Source of the DNA: Watersipora subatra
Taxonomy: Eukaryota; Bryozoa; Gymnolaemata; Cheilostomatida; Watersiporidae
Direction: 5' to 3'
DNA length: 64,000 nucleotides
NCBI RefSeq assembly: GCF_963576615.1
Contig: NC_088712.1
Span: forward strand, 14,576,541-14,640,540
A model generated the notes under the pieces. That model ran no database searches, was not told the origin of the DNA, and saw only the letters and a program-made list of their open reading frames with translations. Made by a program: the position numbers and the translations under genes. This document shows positions 57,030 through 64,000 of the stretch, in pieces; within the stretch, counting starts at the first letter, position 1, and every line of letters starts with the position of its first letter.

Positions 57030-57560
57030 TCTGCGACTACCCGTACGGCTCCGGGATATTAAGACTAAAGAGGTTTTTTGTAGTGAGCCACATCAGCGAG
57101 GATGCCATTTTGAGAATACCATTTTTGATGGCCCACCAGTGCACCATAAAATTCTAACAGCCCGTGTTCTTTGTAAATGGCCACCCTCTGACCTGTACAG
57201 ACGGACACAGTCAGCCGCCATTCAGCAAAGTTCATGTGGTGCCTGGTCTGGCAGTACTGGCCAGGAATGAAATGGTCGTTTGATGTCATGTAACCACAAT
57301 GAACTGCTGCCTGTTAAGAGTGATCAAAGGTTGCCTAGGTGAGCTGCTGTTGGCTACTAGCTTGAGCTTGCTGGTGCCAAAAGGAAATGTAGTTACAATG
57401 TGCCTCAACTTCATTGAACATTCTCTAAACCTCAAAACCTGCTCCATGGTTGGCGCTTATATGAGAGTGACGGACCACCAGGTAAATGACGAGCCACCTG
57501 TCTCCAACTCGGGTGTCGCACCTCTGAGTGAGAATACGCCAAATGCAGAGGTGTCAGCCT
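57030..57560 (+). pseudogene. Protease end and protease-RT linker of Gypsy 3
   Basis: FVVSHISEDAILRIPFLMAH matches the C-terminal part of retropepsin-like proteases, with the ILG-type motif as AILRIPFL. A stop at 57155-57157 is followed in frame by VFFVNGHPLTCTDGHSQPP and VVPGLAVLARNEMVV. The active-site DTG would lie upstream of the truncation. The 87-residue frame 57299-57562 is the linker to RT. Confidence 0.7.
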
Positions 57561-58255
57561 GAGGAACATGTTCACAATTGCAAAGGAAAACTTCACAAAA
57601 CTGGGACAGGCCGAAAAATTGGCACAGCTGCTGACGCTTTATCAAAACATCTTCAGCACTCGCGACTGAGATGTAGGACATATTATTAAGCTGAAGCATT
57701 CTATTTCAATGAAGGAGGGGACCAGATCCATTCAACAGGCTCCCCATCAGCTTGAACCCAAAAAGGGGACATAGGCGGAGCCTCAATTTCAAGAACTACT
57801 GAGCAAAGAACTAATTGATCCGGTTGAATGCGCCTAGAGGTCTCTGGTGGTGTTGGTCCAGAAGGATGGCAGAAGACAATTCTGTGTCAACTAATGACAG
57901 TTGAATGCCATTACTGAACAGTGTGCTTACCATTATTTTGGTGAACAACCAAACAACAGCACCTCTATTTCTTTGGAGTTCAACAGACTTCATACATCGT
58001 CCAGCAGCAGGTATTTTAGTACTCTGAACCTGGTCAATGGTCTGGACCTGCCTGGCAAAGTCCCTTGAGCACTAATTCACAGGAGAAAGCGTGTTCTCAC
58101 CCGTAGTGTAAAAGTGTTTGATATTTGGTTTTACCTCTGTGCTAGCGACCTTCTAGCTGTTGATGAAGCATGTACTACATGGCTTGCATTAGAAAACGCT
58201 TTTGCTCTACCCGAATGACATCATCGTCATTGCTTCCAATTCAGATATGCGGCCT
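57510..58255 (+). pseudogene. Reverse transcriptase of Gypsy 3, first copy of a tandem duplication
   Basis: Reads KHSISMKEGTRSIQQ, LVQKDGRRQFCVN, then FSTLNLVNG. The catalytic block is LLYPNDIIVIASNS in place of YLDD. It ends abruptly after DMRPPF, where the same stretch starts again. Many stops. Confidence 0.75.
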
Positions 58256-59345
58256 CCTTTCGAACTTTGGTGTCGCACATCTGAGTGAAAATATGCTGAA
58301 TGCAGAAGTGTCAGCCTAACTGATGGACATGTTGACAATTGCAAAGGAAAAATGCATAAAACCGGGGCAGGCTGAAAGACTGGCATAGCTGCTGACACAT
58401 TATCAAAACATCTTCAGCACTCTCGATTGAGATGTGGAACAAACTTTTCAGCTGGAGCATTTTATTTTAAGGAACAAAGGGACCAGACCCATCCAACAGG
58501 TTTCCCAGCAGTTTGAACCCAACAATGAGATGGAGTCTGAGCGTCAATTTGAAGAACTAATGCGCAAAGAACGCATCAAGCCGGCTACATTCGCCAATAA
58601 GTCTTCGGTGGTGTTGGTCCACAAGGATGGCAGAAGGCAGTTCTGTGTCAACTAATTAGAGTTTTAATGCCGTCACTGAACAGTATGCTTACCACTTTTT
58701 TGGTGAACAAAAGAACAACAACAACTCCCCTTTTTTAGATTTCAACAGTCTTCATGCATTATCTAACAGCAAGTACTTCACTACACTGAACCTAGACAGC
58801 GACTACTGGAAAAGTGCCCATGAACAAAAATTCACAAGAGAAGGCGGCATTTGCTAGTCGTTCTTGCCTTTAAAAGTAGAGGGTTTGCTATTTGGTTTTA
58901 CCTCTGTGCTAGCAAACTTTTAGATGTTGATGAAGCATGTACTACATGGCTTGCATTAGAAAACATTACTGCTTTACCTGGATGACATTATCTTCATAGC
59001 TTCCGATTCAGACACCTGTCTACTGCAGTCGCAAAATGTTTTTCAACATCTAAAGGAAGTTGGGCTAAAACTGAAACCCTTCAAATGCAAGCTGCTCTAG
59101 TCACAGGCTCATTACTTAAGCTTTGTGGTTAGCAAAAAGAGGGTGGTTACTGAGTGAGAGAGGAAATGGGCAGTCTTGTAGTGGTTGACCCACACATGAC
59201 TCAGAAAGTTACAAGGTTTTTAGGGTACTGTAGGTAACCACCAGCAGTACATTCCCAGCTTTGCTACTACAGCAGAGCTTTTACACCGGCTGACTGGAAA
59301 AATAAGAGTGGACATGAGGCAAAAAAGAATAGAAAACCTTTGAAC
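58256..59345 (+). pseudogene. Reverse transcriptase of Gypsy 3, second copy
   Basis: Restarts at GTGTCGCACATCTGAGTG (58270) about 758 bp after the first copy (57512). Contains VVLVHKDGRRQFCVN, FTTLNLDSDYWKSA and the intact catalytic motif YLDDIIFIASDSD near 58970-59010, then GLKLKPFKCKLL. Interrupted by stops, so no active enzyme. Confidence 0.8.
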
Positions 59346-59359
59346 AGTTAAAGGAACAC

Positions 59360-59651
59360 CTAATGTCAGTCCATGTACTTGGCTACCCTGATTTGAGCCA
59401 GCCATATATCCTGTATACAAATGCCACCGGCTGCAGAGTAGGAATCATGCTTTTACAAGTACAGAAAAGAACTGAGAGGGTGATCGCGCTCTTTAGCAAA
59501 ACTATGGTATTTGCTGAAAGGATTTACTGTGGGACCCGGAAAAAGTTGCTTGCTGTGGTAAAGGCCCCAAAGCATTTTCGGTGTTTATTGTATGGTCAAC
59601 TGTTCCTCCTACACACAGATTGCACTTCACTCCAATTCCTCATTGAAGCAG
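59360..59651 (+). pseudogene. RNase H of Gypsy 3, first part
   Basis: LGYPDLSQPYILYTNATGCR shows the usual RNase H opening with both Asp of DTDAS replaced (YTNAT). Then ALFSKTMVFAERIYCGTRKK, LLAVVKAPKHFRCLLYGQLF and LLHTDCTSLQFL. It stops at element 4 and resumes at 63018. Confidence 0.8.
59647..59651. repeat. Target-site duplication of Gypsy 4, left (AGCAG)
   Basis: Matches AGTAG at 63013-63017 with one difference. Confidence 0.55.
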
Positions 59652-59855
59652 TGTTAAGTTGTTTGTAGTATATATCATATATAAGGCAAGTGAGAGTTCA
59701 GGATGTGTATGTGGGTTTGTTTGATTGACTAAACCACAACTGAACACAACATACTAACAGCTGTGCTGGCTAATGAGTAGACCATAGCTATCCAGAATAA
59801 TAACCTAGCTATTTTAGCTAATAAACCAGCAATGGAGGATAAAATATTTCTAACA
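59652..59855 (-). repeat. LTR of Gypsy 4 (3' LTR in element orientation)
   Basis: On the plus strand TGTTAAGTTGTTTGTAG to TTTCTAACA, 204 bp. Shares ATAGCTATCCAGAATAATA with the partner LTR. Confidence 0.85.
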
Positions 59856-60049
59856 TATAGCTGTTTCTGAAAACAAGACAAATAAACGAGTAACAGCAAA
59901 AATAAATTAGCAACTTTACCGATTACAATAAGCAGGAATGCATATTACACATTATCTAAACTGGTGTAAATATAAACTGACTGCTGCGCTAAAAACTTTC
60001 CATAGACACAATGTTTATGGTAAACATCTAGTCATAAATATTTTCCACT

Positions 60050-60700
60050 ATTGGTCTATTGGTTTTGAAACTCTTCCACTTCTGGTGACAGTACTGGAGC
60101 CACACGGAGCACTACTTTTCCTCCAAACCACCAACCGCAACCTCATGTGATATGTTCGAAACCGGCACTGTCTCAGCCAACCGTTCAGTGCTAGGCGTTC
60201 TAAATGAGGTTGTTCTATGTATGTGGAGATAACTGGGTTGTGTGCAACTTGACTTCGCAGCTGTGGAAGCAATTATTTTTGTTCTAAGAAATAACCGGTT
60301 TCTCCTGAAAACTCTGCCATCATCTAATTGTACTATAAATCTGCATGGAGTGTCAGCAAGTTTTGTAACTTCTCCTTCAACCCAATTCCTGTGTCCCAGT
60401 TTTACCTACACTTGTGCCCTCAATAAAATTATGAGGCATGCTATTTGTGATGTTACCAAACTCAGACTGCGCTTGTCGTTTTCTTAACACTTCAACTACT
60501 TTATCTGTGTTGATATACCGTGATTTCAGTTGTTTAGGTATGATGTGCAGTGTTGATCTTATGTTTCTATCTTGTAGTGAGACTAAAGGAGCTGAGAGGC
60601 CATCACCTAGTAGTGTAGCTCTAAGTACACTTAGGACATTATAAAGTGTTTGACTAGACTGATGTGCTTCAATTAGACTGGTCTTTACCCTCTGTATCAT
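60050..60700 (-). pseudogene. Integrase C-terminal part of Gypsy 4
   Basis: Minus-strand reading: LRATLLGDGLSAPLVSLQDR, SRYINTDKVVEVLRKRQAQS, then IVQLDDGRVFRRNRLFLR and GRVSKPIDQ. This is the usual post-catalytic tail of Gypsy integrases, with stops and a frame change before VQLDDG. Confidence 0.75.
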
Positions 60701-60703
60701 GCG

Positions 60704-61558
60704 CTAAGCCAATCCATTTGATCTAGAAAAATGTAGACTAACAGTTATATGGCTGACAGCATAAGCTTCAATAAAAGATTTGAACTCAAATGAGGTAAAG
60801 TGTGATGCATTGTTCAAAAGCTGTTGTTTTAGCAATTCAATTATCTGCTTGCACGTGGAACTTTTAAGTTCATGGCAAGCGGGCCATCTTGAATATCTAT
60901 CTACAGTAACCAAGTATTCAATGCTTGCTAGCTGGAAATTGTTGATGCTGGGGTAGCCAGGAATGTTGTATGGTTCAAGTGTGGCCTTATTGTTTGCTTT
61001 AGCATTCTCTTTGCATGTCTCACAAGCATTAACTAAATCCGCAATATTGCCAATATAGCCTGGCCAGTATACTGAGTTTTTAGCTCTTTCAAAGCACTTA
61101 TAAGTTACGAGGTGTCCTTTATGTATATCGTTAATAATGGTTCCCCTGAGAGATATTGGTACCACTAACTGACTGCCTTTTAGCGCAATATCATTATGTA
61201 CAGTCAACTCCTGTCTCACGTTCCAAAATGCTTTTACAGGTTTTAAACATGAGCGCCTGTTTTCTGGCCAGCCATTTACTATGTATGATGTGAGCGTGTC
61301 TAAAGTAGGATCGTCTATGGTGGCTTTGATAAAGCGTTCACGGTGTGTTTGGTTTGACAAAATTTCAGTTGTTATAGCATGTATTTGTTGATAATACCTA
61401 ATGACTAAGCTTACACTGTCTGGGCAGTAGTCATTGAGGTAAGCCCTAAACAAAGCATCAGCAATAAACATCATGCTGTCAGGTTTGTGAATCAGCTCAC
61501 AATCATACAACTGAGTTCGAAGTTGCATTCTTTGTAACCTAGGTGTGAGGTCATTCAA
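60704..61558 (-). CDS. pol: RNase H end and integrase core of Gypsy 4 (284 codons open)
   Basis: Longest uninterrupted frame in the window. Starts in the RNase H to integrase connection (LYDCELIHKPDSMMFIADAL). The zinc-binding HKGHLVTYKCFERA and CETCKENAKA follow, and then the integrase core YLVTVDRYSRWPACHELKSS. Catalytic D of the second block is not evident after SHFTSFEFKSF, where a DNG-type motif is expected, and the third block HFSRSNGLA lacks the usual E before the stop. Integrase inserts element DNA into chromosomes. This copy looks inactive despite the open frame. Confidence 0.8.
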   Translation of the reverse strand: MNDLTPRLQRMQLRTQLYDCELIHKPDSMMFIADALFRAYLNDYCPDSVSLVIRYYQQIHAITTEILSNQTHRERFIKATIDDPTLDTLTSYIVNGWPENRRSCLKPVKAFWNVRQELTVHNDIALKGSQLVVPISLRGTIINDIHKGHLVTYKCFERAKNSVYWPGYIGNIADLVNACETCKENAKANNKATLEPYNIPGYPSINNFQLASIEYLVTVDRYSRWPACHELKSSTCKQIIELLKQQLLNNASHFTSFEFKSFIEAYAVSHITVSLHFSRSNGLA

Positions 61559-61618
61559 CTCTTACTTATTGATACCAAGCAATGACAAATGATCAGACTA
61601 CATAACTTTTTTCTGACC

Positions 61619-61816
61619 CTAAATATATTGATGAAACCTAGTTAACCTAAATTGTATGGCTAGAAATTCCTTTTTTATTTGTGCGTAAGCTTTCTGGGCC
61701 CTAGTTAAACTGCAATTTGCAAACTCAACTGGCTGACCTTTTTGCAGAATGGTTGCTCCTATTTTATTTTGTGAGCTATCAACACCTAGTCTGATCGGCT
61801 GATCAGGATCAAACAT
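61619..61816 (-). pseudogene. RNase H of Gypsy 4
   Basis: PIRLGVDSSQNKIGATILQK, FANCSLTRAQKAYAQIKKEF, LTRFHQYI. Typical RNase H opening with DSS at the first catalytic Asp. A short gap with stops separates it from the integrase frame. Confidence 0.8.
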
Positions 61817-62440
61817 TTTAAGTAGCTGACCGCTACTAAGTAATGACTTTATCTGTTAAAGTGACTTTTTTTGTTCAGCTTTCCAAAACTACTGAACATA
61901 TTTTTTGTCAGATTTATAAAAGGAGCTGTAACCTCAGCCAAATTAGGGCAAAACTTGTTTAAGTATGTGGCTATGCCTAGCAACCTATGCAAATCTTATT
62001 GGCAGTTTGGAGTAGCCATATCAATAATAGCTTTGGTGTTTTGCGGGGTCAGGGCGTATAACTCCTTGTCCTGTTATGTGCCATAGGTGTTTGAGTTCTA
62101 GCTGTTCAATTCTACATTTTGTTAGATTAAGTTGGAGATTGACTTATCTGCACTTTTTCAACACTTTTTGAAGTATAGCATCATGATATGTTTTTGTAGG
62201 CAAATGAACTAACAAATCATTCACAAATGTTTCTACCCGGCATTATCAGAAAATATTTCGCTGACAGTTCTATGGAAAACTTCCAGAGCTGAACTTATTT
62301 CAAATGATATCCTAATAAATCTGTACCTTCCAAAAAGAGTTGCAAATGTTGTAAAAAAACTGATCCTACTGTCGAATTCAAAGTGCAAAAACCTCTGAGT
62401 TGCATTTAATGAAGAAACAACCCTCGTCTGCAATTATTTG
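61817..62440 (-). pseudogene. Reverse transcriptase part of Gypsy 4
   Basis: FFTTFATLFGRYRFIRISFE and SSALEVFHRTVSEIF, then VETFVNDLLVHLPTKTYHDA, where the YVDD-type motif is degraded, then ILQKVLKKC, LNLTKCRIEQLELKHLWHIT. Stops at several places. The N-terminal half of RT is missing. Confidence 0.8.
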
Positions 62441-62544
62441 GAAAACAATTCAAAATCTTCCTTGACTTTGAGGGCAAAGTAACTAGTAACTAGCACCTTT
62501 GATGGGTTTTATTTTTGTTGTTGCTTGCAGACTAGTCAAATGTC

Positions 62545-62751
62545 CTAAACAGCTTGTGACATTTGATCTAAAAATGTGAGTAGAGTAGTCACCTGGACAT
62601 TTTCATCTTTAGCATTCTTTTCTGTTGCTGTCAAATAAAAGACAAACTGTTTTAACCACGTTGTCCCATTTCTGTTAGTGTGTCTCGGATTTTGAGGAGA
62701 GTACCTTGCCAGGAAATTTGGAGGTGGCTTAAGAAAACCGCTATTTGCCAT
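62545..62751 (-). pseudogene. Gag start of Gypsy 4
   Basis: ATG, then ANSGFLKPPPNF, WLKQFVFYLTATEKNAKDEN and VTTLLTFL. This is the usual N-terminal Gag pattern of many animal Gypsy elements. After about 66 residues it runs into RT sequence, so the rest of gag, the zinc knuckle and protease are deleted. Confidence 0.75.
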
Positions 62752-62808
62752 TTCTGTAAACTTGCATTGTCACTGTATGGTGGGCGTAGTCTTAAAGTAC
62801 TGAAATCA

Positions 62809-63012
62809 TGTTAAGTTGTTTGTAGTATGTATCGTATATAAGGCAAGTGAGAGTTCAGGATGGGTGTGTGTGTATATTTGATTGACTAGACCACAACTGA
62901 ACGCAAAATGTTAGCAGCTGTGCAGGCTAATGAGTCGACCATAGCTATCCAGAATAATAGCCTTGCTATTCAGGAGAATTAAATAGCAATACTAGATTAT
63001 GGCTTTATAACA
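62809..63012 (-). repeat. LTR of Gypsy 4 (5' LTR in element orientation)
   Basis: On the plus strand TGTTAAGTTGTTTGTAG to TTTATAACA, 204 bp, equal in length to the other LTR. The adjoining TGATTTCAGTACTTTAAG on the minus strand is the position of the primer site, but I cannot match it to a tRNA. Confidence 0.85.
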
Positions 63013-63120
63013 AGTAGATAGCCAAAGTGGTTAAAAATTTTAGTTGAGTTTTATTGAACCCTGTAAGTTCAAACCAGACTTCGCATAGGAAGGCTGATGG
63101 ATTCAGTCAACAGACCTGTT
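63013..63120 (+). pseudogene. RNase H of Gypsy 3, second part
   Basis: IAKVVKNFS, a stop, then NQTSHRKADGFSQQTC. It aligns with FARWLEILSEF and TKHGNADGLSRQAC in Gypsy 1, directly continuing the frame cut at 59651. Confidence 0.75.
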
Positions 63121-63470
63121 GAAAATGCTGACAGTGTCGGCTCGTTAAGCTGAAAGATGAAAAACTGACTTGCAAGGAACTTGCCATGGAGAATCAGAAA
63201 TATTTAAAAAGACTCAAAGAAAACCTATCAGCTGTGCCAGAGGTCGTCAGGACTGAACAAAAAAGGTTGATTGCATGGGCTCATTTGCTGCTGAAGCGGC
63301 TGTAGAGCCAACCCAGGATCAACCAAGGCCACCCTGAGACTTTGTTGCATGGCTCAGTGAAAATTCGAAAGGACACAGACAGAAAGATGGTCCGGATGCA
63401 AGCTGCTTGCCAAAAACTGGTGGCCAATATTTACAATGCCATTGCTAGAGCAGAGGAACTTATGTAGACT
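63120..63470 (+). pseudogene. Helical segment between RNase H and integrase of Gypsy 3
   Basis: Reads KLKDEKLTCKELAMENQKYL, KRLKENLSAVPEVVRTEQKR, one stop, then KMVRMQAACQKLVANIYNAI. Strongly charged and helical. The same place in Gypsy 1 has a different sequence. Origin not recognised. Confidence 0.4.
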
Positions 63471-63635
63471 TAGTTAGAGCTGATAGAACCACAACTCTGG
63501 TAGCTACACCAAAATTGGCTGTTTCACAGACTTTGACTAAATCATGTATTGGAAGTTCAGATATCCCCTTATAGCCAGCTTTGGTGGTGAGCAGCATATC
63601 CACCACCTATTAGCTAGACAATATTATGGTAGACT

Positions 63636-64000
63636 CACACCCTTGCTCACTCTGGGGTAGGTAAGACAATCAGCCAACTTCTAATAGACCGGTATAAGCC
63701 AGGGATGACAGCCATGGTAAAGATACTAATCAAGAGCTGCGACGTTTGTCAAGCGGGGAAGCACAGTATCACAAAAAACAGCACTCCGTTGGCATGGACT
63801 CTATGCCAGTAGGCATGAACTCTATGAACTTTCTGCTCCTAGCAGGAGGTGGTCGAGAACCTAGTAAAACCAATGCCAGAGACATAGTGAAAGAAGTAAA
63901 TTCTAGTGCTCACATATTGCTTCAAAAGATGGCAAGATGCCCTGGCTCCGGCCACGGTCAGGAGTTAGGGCATCTTTCTGGAGATGGAGGCCACGGCCTC
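63636..64000 (+). pseudogene. Integrase start of Gypsy 3, cut by window edge
   Basis: Zinc-binding motif intact: HTLAHSGVGKT .. CDVCQAGK at 63636-63760. Then the core begins as ENLVKPMPET, where DLVGPMPET is usual, so the first catalytic Asp has become Asn. ILVLTYCFKRWQDALAPATV follows in a shifted frame. Confidence 0.8.

Larger units (their letters stand above)
59652..63012 (-). mobile_element. Ty3/Gypsy element 4, nested in element 3, reverse orientation
   Basis: Two 204-bp direct LTRs (59652-59855 and 62809-63012) enclose minus-strand gag and pol fragments in the right order. The RNase H frame of element 3 stops at one border and continues past the other, which proves the nesting. Shorter than a full Gypsy element because gag is joined to the middle of RT. 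Confidence 0.9.
57028..64000 (+). mobile_element. Ty3/Gypsy element 3, 5'-truncated, split by element 4
   Basis: Plus-strand pieces in pol order: end of protease (57030-57290), linker (57300-57560), RT twice (57500-59340), RNase H (59360-59650), then after the inserted element 4 the rest of RNase H (63018-63110) and integrase to the window edge. Sequence is close to Gypsy 1 (for example SKTM/SKTL, ILVLTYCFKRWQDALA and ILVISDHFSRWQDALA). No LTR is inside the window. Confidence 0.85.

Noticed and set aside
1..64000. Bacterial or phage systems such as CRISPR arrays, operons or defence islands
   Set aside because: No evenly spaced short repeats with unique spacers and no gene clusters. Introns and LTR elements show the DNA is eukaryotic.

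Overview
This window looks like nuclear DNA of a marine-type invertebrate, probably a lophotrochozoan such as a mollusc or bryozoan. That placement is an inference. What I can see is AT-rich DNA, short coding exons with GT-AG borders, many microsatellites and hairpin elements, and several Ty3/Gypsy retrotransposons, two of which have a tRNA-Leu-like primer site. There are no operons, ribosome binding sites or CRISPR arrays. Most long open frames belong to retroelements or are accidents of simple repeats. The real host coding signal is short exons on the minus strand.

Layout. 1-6.8 kb: two phase-compatible minus-strand exons (1026-1139 and 6650-6759). Their 5.5-kb intron holds AT, GA and 13-bp repeats, Helitron-like ends and a hairpin-element fragment. 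6.9-39.2 kb (block A) and 45.0-55.5 kb (block B) are two diverged copies of one segmental duplication in the same orientation. Block A was enlarged by a 7.3-kb Gypsy element (8459-15740), internal duplication of non-coding modules, a 1.24-kb mariner-like element with another hairpin element inside it (18865-20105), and a truncated second Gypsy element (26067-28250). 40.7-42.7 kb may hold a very decayed mobile element. 57.0-64.0 kb holds a third Gypsy element that carries an internal tandem duplication of its reverse transcriptase. It is split by a fourth Gypsy element in the opposite orientation (59652-63012).

Host genes. Both blocks carry, on the minus strand, an Asp-rich gene. Its exons join in matching splice phases: a Ser/Asn/Asp-rich exon (38701-39011 in A, 54973-55286 in B), then one or more exons of poly-Asp and a DTDDHHYVDDEVRE-like motif, then a poly-Asp terminal exon. 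In A the poly-Asp exon has been amplified into a tandem exon array with intact and broken units. Further along the same strand both blocks keep two more exons (28.5 and 30.5 kb in A, 49.9 and 50.9 kb in B). In one of them the core codons differ only at third positions, which is good evidence for protein-level selection. I cannot name these proteins. An extended acidic tail would suit cation binding, as in calcium-binding or biomineral matrix proteins, but this is speculation.

The most interesting items are the duplicated Asp-rich gene with its exon array, the conserved change of reading frame in its last exon, and an unexplained roughly 1.8-kb open region after pol in the first Gypsy element. 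All exon borders were read by eye and need transcript support.
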